From contig NZ_JBHSHY010000004.1 in NCBI RefSeq assembly GCF_042653205.1, positions 62,001-126,000 of the forward strand: a stretch of 64,000 nt of DNA, in the 5' to 3' direction. Made by a program: the position numbers and the translations under genes. Shown one piece after another: positions 17,855 to 27,606 of this stretch. This DNA is from Paenibacillus_Z sp042653205 (GTDB taxonomy: Bacteria > Bacillota > Bacilli > Paenibacillales > Paenibacillaceae). Numbering within the stretch: position 1 is the first letter of the stretch; the number at the start of each line of letters is the position of its first letter. Below the pieces are notes generated by a model. The model was not told the origin of the DNA. It saw only the letters and a list, made by a program, of their open reading frames with translations, and did not search any database.

Positions 17855-19906
17855 ATGCGGCTCAACAAATTAAGAATAAGCAATTTTCGTAGTTATGGAC
17901 CAACGGAAACGGTAATAGATTTCGAAGATATTACAACATTTATCGGGGCTAACAGTAGTGGGAAAAGCGCTGCGCTGCAGGCACTAACGAAGTTGTTTGG
18001 AGAAACAAATGCAGATAGAACGTTAGAGAAGTCCGATTTTTATGTATCGTATGACGAAGTACTTGAAGATTTGGAGAGGCGAGAGCTTTACATCGAGGCG
18101 AATTTCTCATTTCCGGAAATTGAGAACGATGAAGGTGAAACACATTATGCAATACCTACGTATTTTGATAACTTTGTTGTTGAAAACACTGGCGAGCCAC
18201 CGTTCTTGCGAATTAGGCTACAAGCTACTTGGGAGCAAAGCAATACACCAGATGGAATCATAGAAAGTAAAGTCAACTATGTGTCTCTATCAGAGGATGC
18301 AGAAGAGGTAGCTACGAAGATTCCGCCAAGCGAGCTCTCACAAATAAAAATTATCTATGTTCCAGCAATTCGCAATCCATCCACGTTATTAAGGAATGCG
18401 ACCGGAACATTGCTCTGGCGTGTTTTGAAGAGTATTAACTGGTCAACCGAAACAAAGGAGAACATTAAGGATCAACTAAAACGTGCTGAAGAATCCTTGT
18501 TTGAAGAGGCTGGATTAGAGAGGGTTAGGGATTCACTGAAAGATCACTGGAAAAAATACCATAAGGATACCCGATACTCGGAAGCAAACATCAGATTCAA
18601 TAGCACAGACCTGGATCAATTAATAAAAAAGTTTGAAGTGGATTTTATGCCATCCATAACGCAAAAAGCATATTCCATTGATTCATTAGGAGATGGGCTT
18701 AGGTCTTTATTCTATTTGTCACTCGTGGATTCGTTTCTGGAAATTGAACAGCAAGCTATGGACAATAGTGAAGATGAGGATGCACCACTATTTAACATCC
18801 AAATTCCGGCCCTAACAATTCTCGCTATCGAAGAACCTGAAAACCATGTGTCTCCACATCTATTGGGCAATATTATCGTTAATTTGAATAGAATCGCTTC
18901 AAAAAATAATTCCCAAGTCATTTTAACCTCACATACGCCAGCAATTGTGAAGAGGGTTTTGCCTGAATCAATTCGATATTTCAATATTTCGGTAGATGAG
19001 GTTGTTACGAAAGTAAAAAAAATCGTATTACCTCGTTTACAGGGATCTGCAGAAAATGAAGAAGCGTATAAATATGTAAAAGAAGCTGTAAGGGCATACC
19101 CAGAGATTTACTTCTCGAAATTAGTTATTTTAGGTGAAGGGGATAGTGAAGAAATCGTTATCCCTAAAGCTATTGAATTGAAGACAGAAGATCATTTGGA
19201 TAGCATTTCGGTATCTGTAGTACCGCTTGGGGGAAGACACGTTAATCACTTTTGGAAGCTTTTAAATGAACTGGAAATTCCCTATGTCACACTATTGGAT
19301 CTTGATAAGGAGCGAAGTGGTGGGGGTTGGGGACGGATAAAATATGCTTTATTGCAATTGATTAAAATCGGTGTGGATAAGAGTGAACTATTATCATTAA
19401 TGGGTGGAAGCATCCTTAGTGATGAAGATCTGAATGAAATGCATACTTGGGATGAAAGTTATGTTGATAACCAAAAGGCTTGGTTACAAAGGTTAGAAAA
19501 CTACGATATTTATTTCTCAAGTCCATTGGACTTGGACTTTATGATGTTAGAGGCGTTTCCGGATGCATATAAACAGATACTTAGGCTCAATGAAGGGCCA
19601 CGAATAGACAAAATAGGAAAAGTACTAGAGATAGAAAATGACGAACCAGAATTACCGGAGTATCTCGAACGTGTTAGTAATGCGACTAAACATACATTAA
19701 AAGAAGGAGGGAGTAGTGGTGATACTTACACGATTGAACAGAAAAAATTGATGGTGTGGTATGATTACTTCTTTTTACAACGGGGAAAACCAGTCACCCA
19801 TCGGTTGGCGATATTGAATATCACTGATGAATTGTTCGAGGAACGCTTGCCGGCACCATTAAAACGGCTGATTGCTAGTGTGAAACAAAAAATTTCTAGC
19901 GATTAA
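17855..19906 (+). CDS. OLD-family ATP-dependent nuclease, GajA-like
   Basis: This 683-residue protein has the two parts of OLD nucleases. An ABC/SMC-like ATPase starts at the N-terminus (KLRISNFRSYG, then Walker A GANSSGKSAAL near residue 31, signature region DSLGDGLRSLFYLS near residue 275, and Walker B ILAIEEPENHVSPHLLG near residue 325). A C-terminal TOPRIM domain follows (KLVILGEGDSEEIVIPKAIE near residue 423, then LLDLDKE). OLD proteins nick or cut DNA at the TOPRIM metal site under ATPase control. Paired with the UvrD helicase 14 bases downstream, it resembles GajA of the Gabija system, though GajA is usually about 580 residues. The start has AAGGAGATG eight bases upstream. Other OLD-helicase pairs exist, so Gabija-like is the safest label. 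Confidence 0.85.
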   Translation: MRLNKLRISNFRSYGPTETVIDFEDITTFIGANSSGKSAALQALTKLFGETNADRTLEKSDFYVSYDEVLEDLERRELYIEANFSFPEIENDEGETHYAIPTYFDNFVVENTGEPPFLRIRLQATWEQSNTPDGIIESKVNYVSLSEDAEEVATKIPPSELSQIKIIYVPAIRNPSTLLRNATGTLLWRVLKSINWSTETKENIKDQLKRAEESLFEEAGLERVRDSLKDHWKKYHKDTRYSEANIRFNSTDLDQLIKKFEVDFMPSITQKAYSIDSLGDGLRSLFYLSLVDSFLEIEQQAMDNSEDEDAPLFNIQIPALTILAIEEPENHVSPHLLGNIIVNLNRIASKNNSQVILTSHTPAIVKRVLPESIRYFNISVDEVVTKVKKIVLPRLQGSAENEEAYKYVKEAVRAYPEIYFSKLVILGEGDSEEIVIPKAIELKTEDHLDSISVSVVPLGGRHVNHFWKLLNELEIPYVTLLDLDKERSGGGWGRIKYALLQLIKIGVDKSELLSLMGGSILSDEDLNEMHTWDESYVDNQKAWLQRLENYDIYFSSPLDLDFMMLEAFPDAYKQILRLNEGPRIDKIGKVLEIENDEPELPEYLERVSNATKHTLKEGGSSGDTYTIEQKKLMVWYDYFFLQRGKPVTHRLAILNITDELFEERLPAPLKRLIASVKQKISSD

Positions 19907-19920
19907 GGAAAGGCTATTAG

Positions 19921-21798
19921 ATGAAAATCATTGATAAGAATAGATGGGAACCTGCCGACGGACTAATGCTTGAACCTGCTGCGCTACAAGTTGTAAAAAG
20001 CGAAGACAACGCTTTAGTTATTGCTGGGCCTGGAGCAGGTAAGACGGAATTGCTTGCACAAAGAGCCTGCTATTTGCTTGAGACATCTACCTGCAAGGTG
20101 CCAAGGAAAATTCTTGAAATAAGTTTTAAGAGAGATGCCGCGAAAAACCTCGCCGAACGGGTAGAGAAACGTTGCGGTACAGAACTTTCAAAGCGATTCC
20201 AATCTATGACTTATGATGCATTTGCTAAAAGTCTTGTGGATCGTTTCTATCTAGGTATTCCTGAGGATTACAGGCCTGATTCAGTCTATGATATCGCTGT
20301 TGCGGACCGAACTCAAAACGATATTAGGACTGCGTATGAGCATGCTGGGTTTATACCTCCCGCTGGGATGCGGCCAGGTGACATAAACAACTTGTTGGAA
20401 AAGGAAATCGTTCGATATTCTTTACCATTACCTTTGGATAATAAATATCCAACAAAGACTGCTTGGTCATTCTTACTTAAAGGTGAGGTAACTAGTACGG
20501 CTAGATTGTCGTTCGCTATGATCACTAGGCTGGCAACGTATTTGTTAGTATCAAATCCTCAATTGAGGAAGGCTTTGCAATTGACTTATAGTCATGTGTT
20601 TCTCGATGAGTTTCAGGATACCACGAATATTCAGTATGAATTTGTGAAGGCATGCTTTCATAATTCCAACTCGGTATTAACTGCAGTGGGGGATGGAAAA
20701 CAACGTATTATGGTGTGGGCTGGAGCGATGAGAGAGATTTTCCCAACTTATCAGTCCGACTTTGGAGCAACTACTTATCGGTTAGTGATGAATCATCGAT
20801 CAGCACCCAGACTCATTGAAATTCAGAAAATGTTTTTTTCAAGATTTAATGAGCAGCCCATATCAATCCAAACGAATCCAAAATGGCAAGCATCTGATGG
20901 CCGAGCTTACCTTCATTGGTTTGAAAATCATATCCAGGAAGCCCAAGCAATTGGAGGCATTGTGCAGTCTTACTTAGCAGACGGTAGCCATAAACCGAAT
21001 GATATCTGTATTCTTGTGAAACAAAAAATAGATGTGTACTGCAGCGAAATGATTACGGAATTTAATAAAATTGGAATACAGGTGAGAAACGAAGGGGTAT
21101 ATCAGGACTTCCTTAAAGAAGATTTCATATCCCTTTGTATTCACACAATGACTATAGCAATCAGAAGAAATGCAGGTTCATGGACTTATTGTAGGAATAT
21201 ATTTCTCGATTTAAAAAACATGGACGAAACATCTTCGAAGATTCACGAACCACAGAGAGAATTAAGTGATTTTATTAAGAAACTCAAATCTGATTTGAGG
21301 TCAATAAGTAACGAAAATTATCTGGGGAATATATTAAAAAGAATTTGTGACTTTTATTCTATTGATGCACTGAAAGCGTACTTTCCGCAATATATGAGAT
21401 CAAATTATATCGAAAAGCTACGTCTACAGTTGGCTAAATATCTGTGGGAAGAATACATGAAAGCGGGCAGTTTGGACATTGCAATCGATAATTTGCTTGG
21501 GAAAAATACAGTTCCTATTATGACAATTCATAAGAGTAAGGGATTAGAGTATAAAACAATAATTTTTTTGGGACTAGAGGATGCGGCTTTTTATAAATTT
21601 GCAGATCAGAGGGAAGAGCATACAGCAACTTTTTTTGTAGCTCTCTCAAGGGCTAAAGATAATCTTCATTTTACTTTCAGTAAAGTACGACCGATTGGAT
21701 TATACCGTGATGAACAAGATAGGAAAATTATTATGGATTTTTATCATGCATTACGTGATTCAGGAGTTGTAGAGCCGGTAGTTCATACCACAATGTAG
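19921..21798 (+). CDS. UvrD/Rep-type superfamily 1 helicase, GajB-like
   Basis: This 625-residue protein has a full set of SF1A motifs. Motif I is IAGPGAGKTELLAQRA near residue 35, motif II is VFLDEFQDTTN near residue 228, motif III is AVGDGKQRIMVWAGA near residue 257, motif V is MTIHKSKGLEYKTIIF near residue 535, and motif VI is FVALSRAKDNLHF near residue 572. In Gabija the helicase-like GajB is activated by DNA termini made by GajA and consumes nucleotides. This one is longer than the usual GajB of about 500 residues. The gene follows the OLD nuclease by 14 bases with GGAAAGG as binding site and is followed 10 bases later by the YhaM-like gene, so it sits in one operon. Confidence 0.85.
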   Translation: MKIIDKNRWEPADGLMLEPAALQVVKSEDNALVIAGPGAGKTELLAQRACYLLETSTCKVPRKILEISFKRDAAKNLAERVEKRCGTELSKRFQSMTYDAFAKSLVDRFYLGIPEDYRPDSVYDIAVADRTQNDIRTAYEHAGFIPPAGMRPGDINNLLEKEIVRYSLPLPLDNKYPTKTAWSFLLKGEVTSTARLSFAMITRLATYLLVSNPQLRKALQLTYSHVFLDEFQDTTNIQYEFVKACFHNSNSVLTAVGDGKQRIMVWAGAMREIFPTYQSDFGATTYRLVMNHRSAPRLIEIQKMFFSRFNEQPISIQTNPKWQASDGRAYLHWFENHIQEAQAIGGIVQSYLADGSHKPNDICILVKQKIDVYCSEMITEFNKIGIQVRNEGVYQDFLKEDFISLCIHTMTIAIRRNAGSWTYCRNIFLDLKNMDETSSKIHEPQRELSDFIKKLKSDLRSISNENYLGNILKRICDFYSIDALKAYFPQYMRSNYIEKLRLQLAKYLWEEYMKAGSLDIAIDNLLGKNTVPIMTIHKSKGLEYKTIIFLGLEDAAFYKFADQREEHTATFFVALSRAKDNLHFTFSKVRPIGLYRDEQDRKIIMDFYHALRDSGVVEPVVHTTM

Positions 21799-21808
21799 AG
21801 GTGAGATC

Positions 21809-22768
21809 GTGTCCGTTTTAATAAAAGATTTTAAAGACGGGGATGAATTTGTCGGGTATTACTTGATAAAAGAAATAGAAGCAAAGCAGACAAATAGTTC
21901 GATTCCTAAAGATTTCTTAGATATAGTACTTGCTGATTCAAGTGGCAATATTTCTGCAAAGTATTGGGAAGCAAGTAAGCTCGATATTGAAACATTCTTT
22001 CCGATGTGTCTTGTTAAAGTGCAGGGTGTGGTTCAAGTATACCGTGAAAAACTGCAAGTAAAAGTAATACGAATCCGAAAAACAACGAAACAAGACGGGG
22101 TATCCGTAACGGATTTTATCCGTGCCGCCCCTGTAGGTGCTGACGAACTAATCCCAATCATTGAAAATGCCATAAATAGTCTAAATCATAATGATATTAA
22201 ATCGATTGTATCTTTTTGTTTTGAGAAAGTGAAAGATACACTGCATTCTGCACCCGCGGCTAAATCCCATCATCATGCTTATTACGGTGGACTAGCTTAC
22301 CATATAGTTCGAATGCTTGAACTAGGCGAATTTATTAGTCAGCAACGGCCGTTTCTTAACTCGGATTTGATTAAGGCGGGCATCATCTTGCATGATATCG
22401 CAAAACCAGTGGAAATGATTTCGGAGTATGGTATGGTAGTTGATTACAGTAATCAAGGCAAATTGATCGGACATATCAGTATGGCTACCAATTGGATTAC
22501 AGAAGCTGCAATCAAACTTGGGCTCGATTTAGAGTCGAATGCCATCATGGCGCTACAACATTTGATTCTGTCTCATCATAATTTGGGTGAATGGGGAAGC
22601 CCTGTTCAACCGCAATTACCGGAAGCTGTGGCCCTTCACTATATCGATGCGATGGATGCTAAGCTGCAGATGGTAGAGGACATGCTTCAAACAACCGCGG
22701 ATAGTGAAGAATGGACACCGGTTATTCGCGGTTTGGAGAACAAAGCTATTTACAGATTAAAATTATGA
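21809..22768 (+). CDS. YhaM-like 3'-5' exoribonuclease (OB fold plus HD domain)
   Basis: This 319-residue protein matches YhaM/CBF1-type exonucleases. It has an N-terminal OB-fold nucleic-acid binding domain (residues 1-90, with LDIVLADSSGNISAKYWEAS) and a C-terminal HD domain. The metal site reads HHHAYYGGLAYH near residue 152, GIILHDIAKP near residue 190, and LSHHNLGEWGSP near residue 252, the last being typical of YhaM. YhaM degrades RNA and single-stranded DNA from the 3' end. The GTG start has GAGGTGAG upstream and lies 10 bases after the helicase, so the enzyme may be a third component of the OLD/UvrD system or a duplicated housekeeping enzyme recruited to the island. The AT-rich composition matches the island and not the GC-rich flank. 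Confidence 0.85.
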   Translation: MSVLIKDFKDGDEFVGYYLIKEIEAKQTNSSIPKDFLDIVLADSSGNISAKYWEASKLDIETFFPMCLVKVQGVVQVYREKLQVKVIRIRKTTKQDGVSVTDFIRAAPVGADELIPIIENAINSLNHNDIKSIVSFCFEKVKDTLHSAPAAKSHHHAYYGGLAYHIVRMLELGEFISQQRPFLNSDLIKAGIILHDIAKPVEMISEYGMVVDYSNQGKLIGHISMATNWITEAAIKLGLDLESNAIMALQHLILSHHNLGEWGSPVQPQLPEAVALHYIDAMDAKLQMVEDMLQTTADSEEWTPVIRGLENKAIYRLKL

Positions 22769-22789
22769 TTTTATCTGGAGGGTAAAATA

Positions 22790-23008
22790 TTGATTTGGGT
22801 AAACGTTCATATCCCTGACAAATTATGTACAGCCCATAAATCCACGTGCGGACATGTTCTACAAGAAGAAACGAGCCTTAAAGGAATTCGAGAAATGAGG
22901 GGCGATGGTGGTTGGTATGATTTCTCCCTCATGGATGAGGCGTCGACATGGTCCAAGACTAATTATCCGGAATACCCATTTAAGAAATGCGGCAAGTGCA
23001 AGCCATAA
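22790..23008 (+). CDS. Small unknown protein with paired Cys/His motifs
   Basis: This 72-residue frame starts with TTG at 22790, seven bases after a strong GGAGGGT site, so it is probably translated. It holds LCTAHKSTCGH near the N-terminus and KKCGKCK at the C-terminus, a spacing that could bind zinc. I do not recognise the family. It lies 21 bases after the YhaM-like gene and 28 before another small gene, so all five genes from 17,855 may be one transcript. Confidence 0.6.
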   Translation: MIWVNVHIPDKLCTAHKSTCGHVLQEETSLKGIREMRGDGGWYDFSLMDEASTWSKTNYPEYPFKKCGKCKP

Positions 23009-23036
23009 ACAACAGTATGACGAAAGGAGATGCGAA

Positions 23037-23315
23037 ATGGCAAAGGATTTGGATTTTGATCTGAAAATGTGCGAAAAAAATGTATATGTAACATACTTTG
23101 AGTTCTGGAACAAACCTGGGTTCGATGAACGATTAGTACGGGAACAAATGGTGCAGTTTGGAAAAGACGAAGATGGCATTAAAATGTGCATTCAGGCAGC
23201 CAGAAGGATAGCGGAAAATGGACTCCAAATTGAAACCTTAAAGGTAATCGCGAACTCTCCCCGAGTTAATCAGGTAGCACGAGAGAAGGCAAGATCACTG
23301 CTTAATTCTATGTAA
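23037..23315 (+). CDS. Small unknown protein at the end of the OLD/UvrD operon
   Basis: The ATG at 23037 is preceded by AAAGGAGA with 7 bases spacing, giving 92 residues. The frame is open further upstream, but there is no site there. The protein is acidic, helical and soluble, with no motif I recognise (EFWNKPGFDERLVREQMVQF in the middle). A terminator follows, so it is likely the last gene of the operon that begins with the OLD nuclease. Confidence 0.55.
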   Translation: MAKDLDFDLKMCEKNVYVTYFEFWNKPGFDERLVREQMVQFGKDEDGIKMCIQAARRIAENGLQIETLKVIANSPRVNQVAREKARSLLNSM

Positions 23316-23338
23316 AATAAGCAAATCCATCTTGGTAA

Positions 23339-23389
23339 AATATCGCTTCGTAATCTTAGTTTACGATTGGAGGCGGTATTTTGATTTTT
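23339..23389 (+). terminator. Probable terminator after the OLD/UvrD operon
   Basis: AATATCGCTTCGTAATC can pair, with G-U pairs and one bulge, with GATTGGAGGCGGTATT. The loop is TTAGTTTAC and TTGATTTTT follows. It starts 23 bases after the last small gene. Confidence 0.55.
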
Positions 23390-23686
23390 CTCAGGTAAGG
23401 GGGATATATTGATCTCGTCATTATTTCCATTTTCTCATTTCTGCTTGTACTCGCACGCCTTGAAATTGGAATGACCGGGATACCTTCAACGAGAAGGAGA
23501 TTTGCATCGGTTTCGCTTCAAGCACCTCGCCGCGGGCAATTCATACAGAGGACTTGAAGGGCACACAATGACTGTCCACCGGTCAGATAGAATAAACAGG
23601 AATTTCATATGTTTATGTCGAATTAGTCTTACGAACTATAGGCGGCATTACTTTGGAACTACAAAATTAACGGAGATGGGATATGT
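23390..23686. other. Non-coding stretch before the dynamin operon
   Basis: No convincing gene is visible. One short frame crosses the region (from 23,502) but has no binding site and unlikely composition. The promoter of the dynamin operon must lie here, yet I see no clean -35/-10 pair. The last 20 bases hold the ribosome binding site GGAGATGGG for the first dynamin gene. Confidence 0.5.
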
Positions 23687-25342
23687 ATGGAACACACAAC
23701 TCTATATGCAAACGAATTGAACCAATTGGAGGAACTAGCGGCCAAGTATGGTATTTCTGAGCATGTCCAGCAAAAGATTGCTCAATGCCGCAAAGATATA
23801 ACAGAATTCTCATTAAAGGTATTGGTAATCGGCGGGTTTAGCGCAGGTAAGAGCGCCTTGTTAAACACGTTACTCAATCGGGATTTGTTGGTGGAGGATC
23901 AAGGGCCGGAGACAGCAATCGCAAGTGAGCTTATTTATGATGAACGGGAATACGTGGAATTGGTTGGTGGTCTCAATGGTAATGTTAGGTGCTCGGTTGA
24001 TGAAATTTCACACCTAGATTCGAACTCCTATCAACATCTGACATATCATATCCAACATGACTTCTTGAAAAAATACAAGAGCTATACTCTGGTAGATATG
24101 CCAGGTTTGAATTCTGGACTGGAGCAACATAACAAAGCGATTATGCAATATATAGGACAGGGAAATGCATATATCTTGGTCGTAGACTGCGAGGACGGAG
24201 AAATCAAATCCTCATCTATCGACTTTTTACGAGAAATAAAGCAATACGACAATAACTTGTCTATTGTTGTAACCAAATCAGATAAAAAGCCGGAGAGTCA
24301 AGTTGCGGCAATCGTTAATAAAGTAAAGCAAACAGCTAGTGCTATATTCCAAAAGGACGTTGTCGTTGTCTCTACCTCCAAGTTCGATAACATCGAGGTA
24401 GAGATGGAAAAGATCCTCGGTTCCTTTCATATCAAGGACCTCTGTGAGCAAGCCTTTAAGCCGCATATAGTTGAAATCGCAAATCTTTGCATGGCGGCTA
24501 TCGAAAAGATTGCTCAGAGTTATGAGTTTGACGATCAGGAGCTTGTCGAAAAGATTAAAATGCATCAGAAAACAAGAGAGCAGTTGGTTAGCCGAATGGA
24601 AAAAGAACGCAAAAAGCTCTCTTTGAAAATGAAAAATCAAGTTAAGCCGGCCATTGTAGCTGATGTGCAGAATGCACTTTACTCTAATTCATCAGCTTTA
24701 GCCTCCAGTATTACTTCCGGAGACAATGCTTTTACAAGAACTGTAAATGATTTGTTGCGTCCTGTGCTCATTTCTTCGACGCAGCGCTACACCGAAGCAT
24801 CTTTTCATGAATTTGTTCAGCAGATTGACTTAAAGGAAATTTTTGAGGACCATTCCGAGAATATCGCGGCAGATATTGCAGGTAAGTATACAGCGGTGAC
24901 ATCAAGCCTGCAAAAAATCCTTGAAACAACGGATAAATCGAAAGGACTTTACCGGTTATTAACTGGGGTTCTCGCGATTACAACGACAGTTGTGGCACCA
25001 TGGTTAGAGTTGATTATCATCTTCCTGCCAGACATTATGAGGTTCTTTGGGCAGCTATCTCAGAAGAGCCAGCAGGAGGACTTGAAACGTAAAGTAGAAA
25101 CCGAAATTATTCCACAAATCGTGTCCAAGCTTAGCCAAGAGATGGACCATACATTAGTAGAATTAGAGTCAGAACTTATGGATGAGATGGAAGAAAAGAT
25201 GAATGAAATGATCGAAGTAGAAACCGAGGCGCTTCAAGCCTCGCTTACTATGAAACAAGCAAAAGAATCGGCATATGCAGCTATGCAAAATGAAACGGCA
25301 CAAGATATTCGCCAAGTACAGTCACTCATTCAGGCACTGTAA
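23687..25342 (+). CDS. Dynamin-like GTPase 1 of a four-gene operon
   Basis: This 551-residue protein has an N-terminal dynamin-type GTPase domain. G1 is GGFSAGKSALLN near residue 49, a Thr for G2 lies in GPETAIASEL, G3 is DMPGLNSG near residue 138, and G4 is TKSDKK near residue 197. A long helical stalk follows, with a hydrophobic stretch near residues 423-455 (LYRLLTGVLAITTTVVAP and LELIIIFLPDIM) that looks like a membrane-inserting paddle or hairpin. Bacterial dynamins bind and remodel membranes, and several protect against phage. The start has GGAGATGGG upstream. The next gene begins 24 bases after the stop with AGGTGGGG. It is the first of three intact GTPases here. Confidence 0.85.
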   Translation: MEHTTLYANELNQLEELAAKYGISEHVQQKIAQCRKDITEFSLKVLVIGGFSAGKSALLNTLLNRDLLVEDQGPETAIASELIYDEREYVELVGGLNGNVRCSVDEISHLDSNSYQHLTYHIQHDFLKKYKSYTLVDMPGLNSGLEQHNKAIMQYIGQGNAYILVVDCEDGEIKSSSIDFLREIKQYDNNLSIVVTKSDKKPESQVAAIVNKVKQTASAIFQKDVVVVSTSKFDNIEVEMEKILGSFHIKDLCEQAFKPHIVEIANLCMAAIEKIAQSYEFDDQELVEKIKMHQKTREQLVSRMEKERKKLSLKMKNQVKPAIVADVQNALYSNSSALASSITSGDNAFTRTVNDLLRPVLISSTQRYTEASFHEFVQQIDLKEIFEDHSENIAADIAGKYTAVTSSLQKILETTDKSKGLYRLLTGVLAITTTVVAPWLELIIIFLPDIMRFFGQLSQKSQQEDLKRKVETEIIPQIVSKLSQEMDHTLVELESELMDEMEEKMNEMIEVETEALQASLTMKQAKESAYAAMQNETAQDIRQVQSLIQAL

Positions 25343-25366
25343 TTTATAAGTTAGGTGGGGTGAACT

Positions 25367-27592
25367 ATGATGCATACAAAAGTGAAGGATGAAGAATTTC
25401 TTCAAACTATTACACGGATTGCTGGTGTGTTGGAACAATCCAGTCAATTCATTAATAATGAGCAGTTGTTCGAATTTCGAAATAAAGTTGACAATATTAA
25501 ACAGAATCTCGCAACTATTAAAGAAACTGAGCGAGTCCTGAAAATTGGCATTGTAGGAGATGTAAAGGCCGGAAAATCATCCTTTCTTAATGCCCTGATC
25601 TTTGAAGGTGAATCAGTGCTTCCCAAGGCTCCGACCCCAATGACAGCGGCCTTGACAAAGATTGGGCACAGTGAAACTCCTTATGCCAAAATAGTTTATT
25701 ATACGGATTATGACTGGCAGGGAATAGAGAAGCTATCAAAAGAATACGATACTCTCATTCAAAGAAAGTTGGGAGAAGAGCTCAAAAGCTACATACCAAC
25801 CGACATAAGCGGTTACGCATACCCTCCACCAACCTACGAATCCGTAGAGCAGATGATAATGGAAAGTATCCCTGTCCATATAAGAGCATGTAAAGAACTT
25901 ACTCGAATGGTGGAGCAAAGCAATCTCGATGTGTATGAATGGCTAGGCAAGACTCAGGAGATTAACGGCCTTGCTTCTCAGAAGGCATTCATACAGGAAC
26001 TGAACCAATATGTCGGGTCTAACGGTACATTTACCCCAATTGTTAAACATACAGAGATTTACTTAGACAATCCTTTACTGAAAGATATTGAAGTTATCGA
26101 TACTCCCGGACTAAACGATCCGATTCTATCGCGAAGCCGAAAGACTCAGGATTTTTTAATCAATTGCGACGTCGTTTTTTTGCTTAGTTATGTGGGGCAA
26201 TTTCTTGGAGAAAGAGATATCCAGTTCTTGACGAAGACGCTGCCGGGAGAAGGCATTCGGAAAGCCGTTCTGATCGGTAGCAAATTCGATTCCGGGATTC
26301 TGGATTACAAGGTAAGGATGGCTCCATTTACGGAAGCTTTCAAAAAGAGCCGGCAAACCTTTAATACACAAGCAGTACATAATGTGGAGGAACTTACGAA
26401 ATCGCAGAACTGTCCGCCAGTTTTGAGAAATCTTCAGGAATCCCTCCCGCCTACGTTTATATCCTCCCTAATGTATGCTGCGGCCAAGCATATTCAAGAT
26501 AATGTCCCGCTGCCGGAGGAGGAACAAAATGTCATCACTCAAATGAAAAAGCGTTTTGAAGGCTTCCTGGATACGCCGGAATTTTTGTTCCAATTATCTA
26601 ATATTGAGAATACAAAAAATAAAATTTTTAATGAACTGAAAATCCAGAAAGAACAAACGATCTTGGAGCGGGTCTCGGATTTAACAAGTTCTCAAAAAAG
26701 CCATATATTAAATATGCTCGACAATATTCATATAGCTATTTTGAAGAGCCAAGAGGATTTAAATCATTACGATTTCGAACAATTGCAACAGAAATTAAAA
26801 GCATTACGTTCAAAGCTAAATTCAATTCGAATTGAAGTGAAATCTATTTTCGAAAAGAGCAGCATTGATGCCCAGCGGATTCTGAAGGATCTGGAAGTTG
26901 ACATTGCGAAAGAGATTGATAATTTCTTGGGAGTAACGGTTTCTACGCGGACAGAAACCAGAGAGCGTACGAGAAGTGTTGGATTTCTCGGTTTGAAAAA
27001 GGAGCATTACACGGTAACCGATACGATCAATTCAGCTAATGTACATGAAGCAATATCCAGTCTGCGGAAGTACACGACTCGCACTAAAGAATTGGTCAAC
27101 AGGGAATTCCGTTCCTTGTTCAATCTAAATGATGTAAAAAAGCAGCTGAAAGATGCGGTAATCGGTGCCTTTGATTTAAGTGACGAGAAATTTAATGAGA
27201 GAGACATCCTGGTACCAATGGACATCGTATTGGGAAGGCTTTCGATTCCATCACTCGAGATCAACACACACGGTTACGACGAAGCCATACTAAGTAAGTT
27301 TTCTACCGGTGTGATCGAGGGTAATGCCATCAGCGAGCTGATGTATGAGCAGGAAAAGATGCTGCGAGAAATTTCTAATGATATTGTAAAAAGACTGCAA
27401 TCGTTAGCCGAGCAAATCAATAACAGCTTAGTGGATCAGGCAAGCGTATTCGTGGATAACATCGAAAAGCAGCTTACGCATAATGTTGAGCTCGTTCAAA
27501 ATTTACTGAAAGACAAAGAGAAGAGCATTCAGAAATATGAACTTCTTGTTGAACAAGTTCAAAGTTTCAAAATGGAGATTCGACATCATTAG
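25367..27592 (+). CDS. Dynamin-like GTPase 2 of the operon
   Basis: This 741-residue protein is the largest GTPase of the set. G1 is GDVKAGKSSFLN near residue 64, G2 is PTPMTAALTK, G3 is DTPGLNDP near residue 245, and G4 is GSKFD near residue 304. The gap between G2 and G3 is unusually long (about 150 residues), which suggests an insertion in the G domain. The C-terminal 300 residues are helical and carry RTRSVGFLGLKKEHYTVTDT near residue 527, a strand-containing tip that often contacts membrane in bacterial dynamins. There is no clear transmembrane segment, unlike GTPase 1. It is tightly packed between its neighbours (24 and 14 bases). Heteromeric assembly of the GTPases is likely by analogy with paired dynamins, but this is inference. 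Confidence 0.85.
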   Translation: MMHTKVKDEEFLQTITRIAGVLEQSSQFINNEQLFEFRNKVDNIKQNLATIKETERVLKIGIVGDVKAGKSSFLNALIFEGESVLPKAPTPMTAALTKIGHSETPYAKIVYYTDYDWQGIEKLSKEYDTLIQRKLGEELKSYIPTDISGYAYPPPTYESVEQMIMESIPVHIRACKELTRMVEQSNLDVYEWLGKTQEINGLASQKAFIQELNQYVGSNGTFTPIVKHTEIYLDNPLLKDIEVIDTPGLNDPILSRSRKTQDFLINCDVVFLLSYVGQFLGERDIQFLTKTLPGEGIRKAVLIGSKFDSGILDYKVRMAPFTEAFKKSRQTFNTQAVHNVEELTKSQNCPPVLRNLQESLPPTFISSLMYAAAKHIQDNVPLPEEEQNVITQMKKRFEGFLDTPEFLFQLSNIENTKNKIFNELKIQKEQTILERVSDLTSSQKSHILNMLDNIHIAILKSQEDLNHYDFEQLQQKLKALRSKLNSIRIEVKSIFEKSSIDAQRILKDLEVDIAKEIDNFLGVTVSTRTETRERTRSVGFLGLKKEHYTVTDTINSANVHEAISSLRKYTTRTKELVNREFRSLFNLNDVKKQLKDAVIGAFDLSDEKFNERDILVPMDIVLGRLSIPSLEINTHGYDEAILSKFSTGVIEGNAISELMYEQEKMLREISNDIVKRLQSLAEQINNSLVDQASVFVDNIEKQLTHNVELVQNLLKDKEKSIQKYELLVEQVQSFKMEIRHH

Positions 27593-27606
27593 AATGAGGT
27601 GGCAAG

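Noticed and set aside
23502..23720. A 72-residue frame before the first dynamin gene
   Set aside because: No ribosome binding site, unusual composition, and overlap with the dynamin start.
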